From positions 1 through 15,987 of the forward strand of contig CAKQVW010000027.1 in assembly GCA_934277865.1 (NCBI GenBank): a DNA stretch of 15,987 nt. Reading direction: 5' to 3'. The notes under the pieces were generated by a model. That model saw nothing but the letters and a program-made list of their open reading frames with translations. It ran no database searches and was not told the origin of the DNA. Numbering within the stretch: the stretch's first letter is position 1; each line of letters starts with the position of its first letter. Below, in pieces: positions 1 through 7,931 of this stretch. The DNA comes from an uncultured Pseudobdellovibrionaceae bacterium. GTDB lineage: Bacteria; Bdellovibrionota; Bdellovibrionia; Bdellovibrionales; JAMPXM01. A program made the translations under genes and the position numbers.

Positions 1-548
1 GCGGGACGGTCGTCGTTTGCCTTGGCCTCCTTAGCATCAGCTCGCTCGTCTACATCTTGGGTCTTCAGTACATTCTCGCCTTCAAAGGCGGACTCTTCCC
101 TATCTCTGGCTGGGACCCCTCTTGGGTCGATCGCTGGGGTTACCTTGTGCTCCCTTGGATCATCCTCTTTGTCTTAAGCCTTGGACCCAATATCCTCATC
201 TACCGCACGGTCATCATGGACGAAGCGTTTCAAGACTACGTGCGCACGGCGCGCGCCAAAGGCCTGGCCGAGCGTCACGTCTACGCCAAACACATCTTAA
301 AAAACGCGATGATCCCCATCATCACCGTCATCGTTATCGAAATGCCGTTCCTGATCACGGGCTCGGTGCTGATTGAAAACTTCTTCGGGATCCCCGGCCT
401 CGGCGGAACGCTGATCAAAGCGCTCAACGATTCCGACTTCCCCACGATCAAGGCGTTCACGGTGATTTCAGCGATGACGTATATGATGTTTAACCTCTTG
501 GCCGACGTGCTTTACAGCCTCGTCGATCCACGCGTGAAGCTGAGCTAG
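1..548 (+). CDS. oppB: Oligopeptide ABC transporter permease OppB (3' part)
   Basis: Inner-membrane permease subunit of an oligopeptide importer, which forms the translocation pore with OppC. The reading frame is open from base 3 and its start lies upstream of the window; 181 C-terminal residues are visible, about the last 60% of a usual ~305-residue OppB. A TTG at base 57 is inside the frame and is not a start, because the hydrophobic sequence continues upstream of it. The cytoplasmic EAA loop that docks on the ATPases is seen around bases 222-330 (EAFQDYVRTARAKGL, then HILKNAMIPII). It is followed by the segment with FFGIPGLGG and the ending VDPRVKLS, both characteristic of OppB/DppB. oppC begins 9 nt downstream, so this is one operon. 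Dipeptide, nickel or other substrate specificity cannot be told from the permease alone. Confidence 0.95.
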   Translation, partial: GTVVVCLGLLSISSLVYILGLQYILAFKGGLFPISGWDPSWVDRWGYLVLPWIILFVLSLGPNILIYRTVIMDEAFQDYVRTARAKGLAERHVYAKHILKNAMIPIITVIVIEMPFLITGSVLIENFFGIPGLGGTLIKALNDSDFPTIKAFTVISAMTYMMFNLLADVLYSLVDPRVKLS

Positions 549-557
549 GAGAATTCG

Positions 558-1493
558 ATGTCGAGCGCTTCTTCCAATGTGACATCCGATTTGAACACCG
601 TGGCGGCCGCAGCTGCACGGACTCAAACACAGGCTCCCGTACGCAACTCACTTTGGTGGGATGCGTTCCGACGCTTTAAGAAAAACAAAATCGGAGTCAT
701 CTCGTTCTGGGTCATCATCAGCTACGTGATCATCGCCCTCTTGGCCGCGACCGGTGTGATTTTTCCAGACGCACAAGTTCCCAACCAGGCCGAAGCCTAC
801 GCCTCGATTTCTTGGGCTCACCCGTTTGGAACGGACATCTTCGGCCGCGATATCTTGGGCCGCGCCGTTCACGGCATCGTGACGGCCATTTCCATCGGTC
901 TGCTTGCATCGACACTCTCACTGGTGATCGGACTCTTTTTGGGGGCGATCGCTGGGTACTTTGGCGGCAAGGTCGACGCTTTCGTCGTGTGGCTTTACAC
1001 CACGGTCGATTCGATCCCCTACATCCTGCTCATCCCTTCGCTGACCTTTGTTTTGGGGCGAGGTTTGATCAACGTCTTCATCGCCGTCGGTCTCACCAGC
1101 TGGGTCACGACCGCACGTCTCGTGCGTGGAGAATTTTTTAAACACAAAAGCCGCGACTACGTGATGGCCGCTCACGCGATCGGCGCCGGAGACGGACGCA
1201 AGATCTTTGGTCACATTCTCCCCAACGTCGCTCACCTGGCGTTTGTGCAGTTTGGCCTGGGCTTTGTCTCGGCGATCAAAATCGAAGTCATCTTGAGCTA
1301 CTTGGGCCTGGGAGTTGATCCCAGCCAGCCAAGCTGGGGCCTGATGATCGACGACGCGAAAAACGAATTGGCCCGTCCGTACTGGGGGAATCTCGCAGCA
1401 GCGACGGTGTTCATGTTCGGCTTGATCTTGTCGTTCAACCTCTTCAATGACGCATTGAGAGAGGCACTCGATCCCAAGATGAAGAACAAGTGA
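558..1493 (+). CDS. oppC: Oligopeptide ABC transporter permease OppC
   Basis: Second inner-membrane permease of the oligopeptide importer, 311 aa, the usual family length. After a ~28-residue polar N-terminal tail comes the OppC_N motif (LWWDAFRRFKKNKIGV) and the first membrane helix (about residues 49-68). The sequence FGTDIFGRDILGR that marks the periplasmic loop of OppC/DppC follows. The EAA loop (DYVMAAHAIGAGDGRKIFGHILPN, about residues 200-223) contacts the ATPases. The end, FNDALREALDPKMKNK, is the standard OppC terminus. The ATG is preceded by AGGAG at 547-551, which overlaps the oppB stop codon, with good spacing. It sits between oppB and oppD in the classic order. Confidence 0.96.
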   Translation: MSSASSNVTSDLNTVAAAAARTQTQAPVRNSLWWDAFRRFKKNKIGVISFWVIISYVIIALLAATGVIFPDAQVPNQAEAYASISWAHPFGTDIFGRDILGRAVHGIVTAISIGLLASTLSLVIGLFLGAIAGYFGGKVDAFVVWLYTTVDSIPYILLIPSLTFVLGRGLINVFIAVGLTSWVTTARLVRGEFFKHKSRDYVMAAHAIGAGDGRKIFGHILPNVAHLAFVQFGLGFVSAIKIEVILSYLGLGVDPSQPSWGLMIDDAKNELARPYWGNLAAATVFMFGLILSFNLFNDALREALDPKMKNK

Positions 1494-1517
1494 CGCTATA
1501 GGGCAAAAGACGCTATA
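1492..1517 (+). repeat. Two 9-bp direct repeats between oppC and oppD
   Basis: GACGCTATA occurs at 1492-1500, overlapping the oppC stop, and again at 1509-1517, a 17-base period. It lies in the short oppC-oppD gap. It could be chance or a small duplication, and no function can be assigned. Confidence 0.5.
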
Positions 1518-1576
1518 CAGGTGAGACTCAGTTGATAATCCCGTCGGTCATATCGGCGTGTGAGAAAAGGGAACTC

Positions 1577-2590
1577 GTGGGGACGCTTTTAGAAGTCAAA
1601 AATCTGAAGACCGGATTTAAAACGGACGATGGACATTTCTTGGCCGTTGACGATGTCAGCTTCAAACTTGAAGAGGGCAAGACCCTTGGGATCGTCGGCG
1701 AATCGGGCTGCGGAAAGTCGGTTACCTCGCTCTCCATCATGCGTCTGATTCCAAATCCACCCGGGAAAATTGAAGCCGGGGAAATCCTCTTCAACGGGAA
1801 AAACCTCCTCACTCTCTCCGACGAGGAGATGCGCAAAATCCGCGGCAACGAAATCGCGATGATTTTCCAGGAACCGATGACTTCGCTAAACCCTGTATTC
1901 ACGGTCGGAAACCAAATCGGCGAAGCCATCGAACTTCACCAAAAAGGTCTCTCGAAACAACAGGTGCGCGAAAAAACCGTCGAGATGCTGAAGCTTGTCG
2001 GCATTCCAGAGCCTGACAAACGCGTCGACGACTATCCCCACCAACTCTCGGGCGGTATGCGCCAACGTGTGATGATTGCGATGGCACTTTCGTGCAACCC
2101 GCGACTTCTGATCGCGGACGAACCCACGACCGCACTTGACGTGACCATCCAAGCTCAAATCTTGGATCTCATTCGTAAGCTTCAAAAGGATTTCAACGCG
2201 TCGATGATTCTGATCACGCATGATCTTGGTGTCGTCGCGGAAACTTGCGACGATGTTGCCGTGATGTACGCTGGAAAAGTCGTCGAGTACGGCTCGGTCG
2301 AAGACATCTTCTACCGCCCGAAGCACCGCTACACGCAGGGACTTCTGAACTCCATTCCACACTTCGAAACCGGCCATCGCCTGCAGCGCTTGGAAACCAT
2401 CCCAGGTCTTGTACCTTCGATGTTCAATCTGCCAAAGGGCTGCCGCTTCCAAGACCGCTGCAAGTTCAAACAAGCAGACTGTGAAGCCGCTCAGCCGATG
2501 CTGAAAGCGGTCGATGGTCCATCTGGCAAACACATGGTGGCTTGTTTGCACCCCGCCACTGAGACTCGCCTGCAGGAGGGACGCGCATGA
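1577..2590 (+). CDS. oppD: Oligopeptide ABC transporter ATPase OppD
   Basis: Cytoplasmic ATPase of the importer, 337 aa from the chosen start. Walker A GESGCGKS is at residues 41-48, the Q-loop glutamine at 98, the signature LSGGM at 157-161, Walker B LLIADEP with catalytic Glu182, and the switch His215 in ITHD. The C-terminal oligopeptide/dipeptide extension (residues ~235-337) carries Cys289, Cys295, Cys302 and Cys323, the spacing seen in the Opp/Dpp ATPases whose tail can bind an Fe-S cluster. The GTG at 1577 was chosen because MGTLLEVKNLKTGF is the common N-terminus of the family and AAGGGA (1567-1572) precedes it. A TTG at 1532, preceded by AGGTGAG (1519-1525), would add 15 residues and cannot be excluded. 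The stop overlaps the oppF start. Confidence 0.95.
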   Translation: MGTLLEVKNLKTGFKTDDGHFLAVDDVSFKLEEGKTLGIVGESGCGKSVTSLSIMRLIPNPPGKIEAGEILFNGKNLLTLSDEEMRKIRGNEIAMIFQEPMTSLNPVFTVGNQIGEAIELHQKGLSKQQVREKTVEMLKLVGIPEPDKRVDDYPHQLSGGMRQRVMIAMALSCNPRLLIADEPTTALDVTIQAQILDLIRKLQKDFNASMILITHDLGVVAETCDDVAVMYAGKVVEYGSVEDIFYRPKHRYTQGLLNSIPHFETGHRLQRLETIPGLVPSMFNLPKGCRFQDRCKFKQADCEAAQPMLKAVDGPSGKHMVACLHPATETRLQEGRA

Positions 2591-3609
2591 CATCCGTCGA
2601 AACTCAGAAATCCAGCGGCGCAGCGACTGACAAATCGACACCGTTGATTCAAATCAAAGACCTGATGAAGTCCTTCCCCATCAAGGGCGGTCTCTTTGGT
2701 CGCGAAGTCGCAAGTGTCAAAGCCGTCCAGGGCGTGAATCTTGAAATCCGCCGCGGCGAAACTCTTGGTCTCGTGGGCGAATCGGGTTGCGGAAAATCGA
2801 CGCTTGGCCGCTGCGTGATTCGATTGATCGAACCCACAGCCGGCAACATCATTTTCAACGGCAACGACATCACCAACACAACCGGTGAAGACCTTCGCGC
2901 TCTTCGTCGCAAGATGCAGATCATCTTTCAAGATCCCTACGCGAGCTTGAACCCACGTATGACGGTCGGTTCGATCATCGCCGAGCCGCTTGAGATCCAT
3001 AACCTCTTCGACTCGAAGAAGGACCGCGAAGACCGTGTAAAACAGCTTCTCGAGACAGTCGGGCTTCGTCCTGAGCACATCAACCGCTATCCGCACGAAT
3101 TCTCAGGTGGTCAACGTCAGCGTATCGGCATCGCACGCGCTCTTGCCGTGGACCCTGAGTTCATCGTTTGTGACGAGCCGGTCTCCGCACTGGACGTGTC
3201 CATTCAAGCGCAGGTCATCAACCTCTTGATGGATCTCCAGCAGAAGCTGGGCCTGACCTACCTTTTCATTGCCCATGACTTGAAGGTCGTCGAGCACATC
3301 TCAAATCGCGTTGCCGTGATGTATCTCGGTCGTGTGGTTGAGATCGCGGAAAGCGAAGAGCTCTACCGCCACCCGACACATCCGTATACGAAGGCATTGT
3401 TGTCGGCGATTCCGGTTCCAAATCCGAAGCGTCACGAAGGTCGCATCATCCTCACCGGTGACGTGCCCTCGCCAATCCGTCCACCGACAGGTTGTCACTT
3501 CCATCCGCGCTGTCCGATTGCAAAGGACATCTGCAAGACGGACGTGCCAAACTTGAAAGTCACGGGTCCAGACCACATGACTTCGTGTCTCTTGGCCGAA
3601 TCTCGCTAG
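2587..3609 (+). CDS. oppF: Oligopeptide ABC transporter ATPase OppF
   Basis: Second cytoplasmic ATPase, pairing with OppD to energise peptide import; 340 aa, slightly longer than usual because of a polar ~18-residue N-terminus. Walker A GESGCGKST is at 64-72, Q115 in FQDPYASLNP (the OppF/DppF form), signature FSGGQRQR at 172-179, Walker B EFIVCDEP with Glu197, and switch His230 in IAHD. The C-terminal domain has Cys303, Cys309, Cys316 and Cys334 in the same arrangement as OppD. Its ATG overlaps the oppD stop by four bases (ATGA), and AGGAGG at 2574-2579 lies inside oppD, so the two are translationally coupled. It is the last gene before a strong terminator. Confidence 0.96.
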   Translation: MTSVETQKSSGAATDKSTPLIQIKDLMKSFPIKGGLFGREVASVKAVQGVNLEIRRGETLGLVGESGCGKSTLGRCVIRLIEPTAGNIIFNGNDITNTTGEDLRALRRKMQIIFQDPYASLNPRMTVGSIIAEPLEIHNLFDSKKDREDRVKQLLETVGLRPEHINRYPHEFSGGQRQRIGIARALAVDPEFIVCDEPVSALDVSIQAQVINLLMDLQQKLGLTYLFIAHDLKVVEHISNRVAVMYLGRVVEIAESEELYRHPTHPYTKALLSAIPVPNPKRHEGRIILTGDVPSPIRPPTGCHFHPRCPIAKDICKTDVPNLKVTGPDHMTSCLLAESR

Positions 3610-3640
3610 GTGATCAAACACGTCGCGCGTGCGAGAAAAC

Positions 3641-3677
3641 AAAAAAGCCGCTCAGTTCGAGCGGCTTTTTTTTGTTT
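3641..3677 (+). terminator. Bidirectional intrinsic terminator, oppF / M48 operon
   Basis: GCCGCTC (3647-3653) pairs with GAGCGGC (3659-3665) around a 5-base loop. An A6 run (3641-3646) is on the left and a T8 run (3666-3673) on the right, so a U-tract follows the stem in either direction. It lies 31 nt after the oppF stop and 43 nt after the stop of the opposing metalloprotease gene, so it can end both convergent operons. Confidence 0.93.
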
Positions 3678-3716
3678 AATCGGCTGCCTTTGAGACGAGC
3701 CATCCTAAAACATCTG

Positions 3717-4652
3717 TTACAGAATTAGCTTCTTAAACTCGGCAAAACGTTTGGCCCGAGCAGCTTGTGTGTTCTGCACGCCCTTTTTCGCCATCTTCGC
3801 ATAATCCTTCTTCAACCACGCGACACGCTCGGCGCTTGCCGGGTGCCGTGACGACTGATCCGCCTTAAGAGACTGAGTGAACGCGATGTAGTCACCTGGG
3901 AAGTAACCCGCACGATAAACCGCCAGCAAGGCGCCTCGATCCGCAACCTTCTCTTGGCTTCGGGAAAATGGATTCTGGAAGAAGTTTTCGTACGCTTTCG
4001 CAATCAAGCCAGAAACCGCATCAGTCGCCTCGGACTCAAGCACCCCATCAACAGTGTCGTCGCCCGTGTCTACTCCAACACCAGCTTCTTTAGCCAAGGA
4101 CATTCCGCCCTCTGCCGCCTTGGAAACACCCTTCTTCAAGGCCGCATTCTCGATCTCCGCCAAACCATCTTGGCAAACCACGTGAGTCGCCTCATGAGCC
4201 AAAAGGGCCGCAAGCTGATCTTCCGACTTGATGTCTTTTAACATGCCGGTCGACACGTAGACGTAACCACCCGGGAATGACATCGCGATCTTTTCATCGG
4301 TCTTCAAAGCCGCAAAACGAAAGCCCTCGGCCGGAAGCAGTTTTTCTTTCCCGCCACCGCACTTCACATTTTTAGGTCCACTGTCCAAGTGCATCGCCAC
4401 ATATTGGCCGACCTTATTGAGATAGCTGATGACACGATCATCTTCGACGAGAGGATATTTCTCGACCAAGGCCACCGACATATCACGGCCGATTTGCACG
4501 ACCTGTTTTGGATCAAGGTCGGCTTTCGCTAGCGCCATCTCGTCATCGCCAACAACCTCTCCCGCCGTTGACGTAACATCTTTCATTGTTTGGCAGCTCG
4601 CCATCGCGAAACCGATCATCGTCAACACAACAACTTTAAATTGGATTTTCAT
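3717..4652 (-). CDS. M48-family metalloprotease lipoprotein
   Basis: Predicted exported, membrane-anchored zinc endopeptidase of the M48 (BepA/LoiP-like) group, 311 aa. The N-terminus is a signal peptide ending in a lipobox-like MASC (lipidated Cys20). The zinc site is HEATH at residues 153-157, with the third ligand Glu234 in QEKVADRGA (the M48 ExxxD signature). The family motif SRHPASAERVAWL (about 268-280) follows. Proteins of this type degrade or help fold misassembled envelope proteins; the exact substrate is unknown. The ATG at 4652 is preferred because it gives a compact signal peptide and has AAGG seven bases upstream. An ATG at 4673 overlaps the stop of the upstream gene by one base and would add 7 polar residues. 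It is the last gene of a - strand operon with the SH3-like and cyclase genes. There is no TPR tail, unlike BepA. Confidence 0.88.
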   Translation of the reverse strand: MKIQFKVVVLTMIGFAMASCQTMKDVTSTAGEVVGDDEMALAKADLDPKQVVQIGRDMSVALVEKYPLVEDDRVISYLNKVGQYVAMHLDSGPKNVKCGGGKEKLLPAEGFRFAALKTDEKIAMSFPGGYVYVSTGMLKDIKSEDQLAALLAHEATHVVCQDGLAEIENAALKKGVSKAAEGGMSLAKEAGVGVDTGDDTVDGVLESEATDAVSGLIAKAYENFFQNPFSRSQEKVADRGALLAVYRAGYFPGDYIAFTQSLKADQSSRHPASAERVAWLKKDYAKMAKKGVQNTQAARAKRFAEFKKLIL

Positions 4653-4672
4653 GTCCCAACCTTTTTTATTCA

Positions 4673-5323
4673 TCAGCGAACCAAGCGGCTACGAAGACCG
4701 CCCTCTTTCATGAAGTTCGCGATATCGGCTTCTGTGACTTTCGTCGACTCGATCTTCTCAAGTGTCGCCGCAGACTTCCCTTTAAACTTTCCAACGGCCG
4801 CCTCGGCATCTGCTTGCACGTCGTCAGCTTCGTCCGTCAGGTCGTCAGTCGCTGCTTGCATCTTACCTTTCGCAACAGCGCCAACAGATGCGGTAAGTCC
4901 CTTTGAAGACGGCGTGGCTGCTGATGCGGCTTGCACAGAGTCGCCACTGAATCCCTTTGCGACACCACCCATCGACGCCGCTATGGTCGACTTTGTGTTG
5001 CCGCCAGCTTTAGGTGCCGACTTTGTCGCCCCGATTGCAGCAGCAACATCTTTGTTGCGCGTGATTGAGCCAGAAAGGATCCAACCTTTTACACTCGGAT
5101 CTTCCACCGACTCCACCCGAGACATGGTGCCCTTGGTCTCTAAGACCTTCACTGCGGTTCCAGCCGACAGCGTCTTGATTGTCTTGGCGCTCAGCAAAGC
5201 ACTTGAGCTCTTAAGAGGCGTGTCTGACGCCACCGTCACGGTTTCCGCCGACGCCAAAGACACCCAGCATGTCACAACCATGGCCAATGTGGACCGGAGC
5301 AACTTCATCTTACTTTTCGTCAT
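4673..5323 (-). CDS. Secreted SH3-like domain protein
   Basis: Predicted periplasmic protein of 216 aa. A signal peptide (about residues 6-26, ending LASA before Glu27) is followed by a bacterial SH3-like (SH3b) domain at about 28-90, recognisable from the pattern of hydrophobic residues ending in VKGWILSGSITR. Such domains often bind peptidoglycan or peptides. The rest (~95-216) is rich in Ala, Lys, Gly and acidic residues, probably flexible or helical, with no motif I recognise; it ends in a charged segment with EADIANFM. The start overlaps the cyclase gene by 14 nt; a second ATG at 5308, one base after the cyclase stop, would give MKLLRSTLAM and is equally plausible. It lies between an adenylate cyclase and an M48 protease, suggesting an envelope role. 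Not recognised by name. Confidence 0.75.
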   Translation of the reverse strand: MTKSKMKLLRSTLAMVVTCWVSLASAETVTVASDTPLKSSSALLSAKTIKTLSAGTAVKVLETKGTMSRVESVEDPSVKGWILSGSITRNKDVAAAIGATKSAPKAGGNTKSTIAASMGGVAKGFSGDSVQAASAATPSSKGLTASVGAVAKGKMQAATDDLTDEADDVQADAEAAVGKFKGKSAATLEKIESTKVTEADIANFMKEGGLRSRLVR

Positions 5324-7382
5324 GATGCCAAACTCCCATTTTCAACTGCTTAAGTTCACCGTGTTTCAAGGCTGCTTGGCAACGTTCCAGCATCACTCCA
5401 GCCGGTGGAACATCGAGGACCTGGCCAAAAGCCCGGCCAGCGTTTTCCCAATCTCCCTTTAAGTACAAAGTGAACGCCTTTCGGTATCCCTCAATCTTTT
5501 CTGCCGAGATTCCCGCGGTGGACGAGTAGACCGTCACCGGAGTCGAGCGACCCTTTACCGCCACTTGGTCGACAAGATAAATCTCAGGAGAGCCCTTCAT
5601 GCCTGCAGCCTGAATGGCTTCCTCACTCATCAGCAAACAAAGTCCGTACTGCTTTCCCAACCCCTCAAGGCGTGAAGCCAAATTCACAGAGTCGCCAACA
5701 GCCGTGTAGTTGTATCGAGAGTGCGAACCTATGTTCCCACAAATAGCTGGTCCGACATGTAGCCCGACTCGCGAAACAAAGAGATCACGATCAAAGCCGT
5801 ACTTTTCCCGAGCCTTCTGATTGAATCGGTCGACGGCACTTTGATACTCCATCGCTGCCCGGAATGCTTGTTGGGCATGTGGCCGCTCTCCGCTAATAGG
5901 TGCGCCCCACAGCGCCATGATCGCATCACCAATAAATTTGTCGACATAACCATCGTGCTTGAAAACCAAGTCCACGCACTCATCGAGATAGAGATTGAGA
6001 ATCTCCACAAGTTTGTCGGCATCGGTCGCTTCCGCTAACGACGTAAACCCAGAAAGGTCTGAAAACATGATCGCAATCTCGCGGCGTTCACCAAATCGAG
6101 TCAGACTCAGCTTCCCCGACCGGATCAACTGCACCATCGATTCGGACATCGAGTTTTTTATCGACTGAATGAACCGCTCGCGTTCGCGCCATTCGGTTTG
6201 GAAACGATAAGAAAGAAATGCGATGGCAAGCCCGCCATACGCCACGATAAACGGCAGCGGATTAAACCACCGCCCAGCCAGCCAAATCAGATAACTGAGC
6301 AGCGGAAGTGCCACGATCACAGTCAAAAAACTTCCCAGGAGGGCAGGTCGAGGACTGGCCGGTCGGAATACGATCCACGCTATCCAGAATCCAACCACTA
6401 TTGAAATTGCAAACAGCGCCCACATGGGCGTCACTCGCACCCGTTCGCCGTGAATCAAGTTCAACGCATGAGTCGCATGCACATAAACACCGGGTGCACG
6501 CTCGTCGGTTGGAAGTGGACGCAAGTCGTAGAGCCCCGCCGCCGCGACTCCGAGAATCCAATGCTTCGACGAAAGTGCAGACTTCGTTGCTTCCACACTG
6601 TCATCGCCCTTCTCACCGTGCGACTCCACACGGTACACACGAAAGAGATCGACGATGTCGACGACCTCAAGGCTGTCCTTTTCGTAGAACCGCAGAAGCG
6701 TCGATCTTGGCCGACCGATAGGCAAAGTGAGATCTTCGTTCACATCGACGCGATCTCGCCCGAGCACTGCGGCCTCACCCAACGACGGATATTTTAACCC
6801 ATCTGTTCCTTCAAAGACTCGCAGCACGCGGCGATAAACCCCGTCCTCCTCCAATGGAATATTGACGGCGCCAAAGGTCAGCTTGTTCGTGAGATCACCC
6901 AGAATTGTGGGGTTCGGCTTCTGAAAGGCATTTGCCGTGGGCGCAGGAAAAACCACGCGTGCATCTGAGTTTTGCTCGAGGAAGCCACGAATCGCAGAAT
7001 GGAAACTTTCGTCATCGGCTTTCCCGTAAACTGATGGAGTGTCATACAGCAGGTCGAAGGTCACAGACTTCGCCTTCAGCCTTGAGGCCATCTCCAAAAA
7101 CGGACCGTACACTTCGCGAGGCCAAGGCCATCCAAGCTTCAGATCTGGATTGTCCCGAAACTCATCGATCGAGCGCTGAGTGATCGCAACAATCACAACG
7201 TCTTTCCCGGCCGGCTGGGCGGTCACCCGCTGCAAAAAATCATATAGCGGCCAGCCAACTCGCTCAAACGAGCCGCGCGACACGCGTGTCGCCAGCAAGA
7301 CGGATAAACCAATGACCAAACACGCAACGACAAGGCTCTTCAGCCTTCCAGGAACTGAAAAGAATTTTCTGACGAAGTCCAT
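5310..7382 (-). CDS. CHASE2-domain membrane adenylate cyclase
   Basis: Class III nucleotide cyclase of 690 aa making a cyclic nucleotide, most likely cAMP, in response to an extracytoplasmic signal. Order: an N-terminal membrane helix (~15-32); a periplasmic CHASE2 sensor (~35-315, with PLYDFLQRVTAQPAGKDVVIVAI and GVYVHATHALNLI); three membrane helices (~319-338, 347-369, 373-393); then the catalytic domain (~430-600). Metal ligands are Asp442 (FSDLSGF) and Asp486 (DKFIGDAIMALWG). The base-selecting pair is Lys482 and Thr560 (YNYTAVGDS), which favours ATP. Asn567 and Arg571 (VNLASRLE) complete the active site, so the enzyme looks intact. Residues ~630-675 resemble one TPR-like helical hairpin. 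It sits 25 nt after a stand-alone receiver gene and overlaps the SH3-like gene. The signal sensed is unknown. Confidence 0.93.
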   Translation of the reverse strand: MDFVRKFFSVPGRLKSLVVACLVIGLSVLLATRVSRGSFERVGWPLYDFLQRVTAQPAGKDVVIVAITQRSIDEFRDNPDLKLGWPWPREVYGPFLEMASRLKAKSVTFDLLYDTPSVYGKADDESFHSAIRGFLEQNSDARVVFPAPTANAFQKPNPTILGDLTNKLTFGAVNIPLEEDGVYRRVLRVFEGTDGLKYPSLGEAAVLGRDRVDVNEDLTLPIGRPRSTLLRFYEKDSLEVVDIVDLFRVYRVESHGEKGDDSVEATKSALSSKHWILGVAAAGLYDLRPLPTDERAPGVYVHATHALNLIHGERVRVTPMWALFAISIVVGFWIAWIVFRPASPRPALLGSFLTVIVALPLLSYLIWLAGRWFNPLPFIVAYGGLAIAFLSYRFQTEWRERERFIQSIKNSMSESMVQLIRSGKLSLTRFGERREIAIMFSDLSGFTSLAEATDADKLVEILNLYLDECVDLVFKHDGYVDKFIGDAIMALWGAPISGERPHAQQAFRAAMEYQSAVDRFNQKAREKYGFDRDLFVSRVGLHVGPAICGNIGSHSRYNYTAVGDSVNLASRLEGLGKQYGLCLLMSEEAIQAAGMKGSPEIYLVDQVAVKGRSTPVTVYSSTAGISAEKIEGYRKAFTLYLKGDWENAGRAFGQVLDVPPAGVMLERCQAALKHGELKQLKMGVWHHDEK

Positions 7383-7407
7383 CTCGTCTCTTTCATCTTT
7401 GGTGGAG

Positions 7408-7905
7408 CTATTCGTGACTTAGCTTTAGCAACGTCCGTACAGTCTTTTTTACGTTTTCTATATCAAACGGCTTTTTAATATAGTCGTCTGCACCGGCCTC
7501 GAAGCCGCGTTTGATATCAAACTCCGACGTTTTCCCGCTGATAAAAACGAGAGGGATCTCTCGGAGTGAGTCATGCTCTTTCAAGAGTTTTGCCAGCTCG
7601 ATTCCATTGATCCAAGGAAGACCGACATCAAGTAGAATCAAATCGACCGACATGTCGCCTAGCGCATCGCCAAGCTGTGTGCCGTCCGCGGCCGACCTGA
7701 CATCGAACCCATCGCTTTCAAGAATGCGCTTCAGCGCCGCCCGCATCGTATCGTCGTCCTCGACAACCAATATTGATCGGCGCTTTTTCTTTTCTTTGAG
7801 TTCGCGAAGTGATCGAAGATCGACAACATCGCCGGAAGCCATTCGCTCGCGCGCGAGCTTTTCAATCTTGGCAACCAAGTCTTTGGCATCGATTTTTTTC
7901 GACAC
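7408..7905 (-). CDS. Stand-alone response regulator (receiver only)
   Basis: Two-component receiver protein of 165 aa. A charged helical N-terminal segment of about 43 residues (Lys/Arg/Glu-rich, ending in a KEKKKRR stretch) precedes a complete REC domain (44-160). The acidic pair is Glu49/Asp50, the phosphoacceptor Asp93 (LILLDVGLP), the switch Ser123 (FISGK) and Lys145 (YIKKPF). There is no DNA-binding or enzymatic output domain, so it must act by protein contact, like CheY or a phosphorelay shuttle. The start is GTG at 7905, well supported by GAGGAAG a few bases upstream. trxB ends 26 nt before it and the cyclase starts 25 nt after it, so it is probably co-transcribed with both. The partner histidine kinase is not in the window. 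Acting on the neighbouring cyclase is a guess from position only. Confidence 0.9.
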   Translation of the reverse strand: MSKKIDAKDLVAKIEKLARERMASGDVVDLRSLRELKEKKKRRSILVVEDDDTMRAALKRILESDGFDVRSAADGTQLGDALGDMSVDLILLDVGLPWINGIELAKLLKEHDSLREIPLVFISGKTSEFDIKRGFEAGADDYIKKPFDIENVKKTVRTLLKLSHE

Positions 7906-7931
7906 TTATCTTCCTCGCAGTTTCAAGACGA

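Noticed and set aside
1532..1576. Earlier TTG start for oppD
   Set aside because: It has a fair ribosome site (AGGTGAG), but the extra 15 residues do not resemble the family. Kept only as an alternative to 1577.
1886..2641. 251-codon open frame on the - strand opposite oppD
   Set aside because: A shadow of oppD, whose motifs are unambiguous; the - strand product resembles nothing.
4590..5462. 290-codon open frame on the + strand opposite the SH3-like gene
   Set aside because: It is antisense to the well-supported SH3-like gene and the ends of its two neighbours. Its Ser/Ala/Thr/Val composition mirrors the complementary Ala-rich gene, and it has no family motif.
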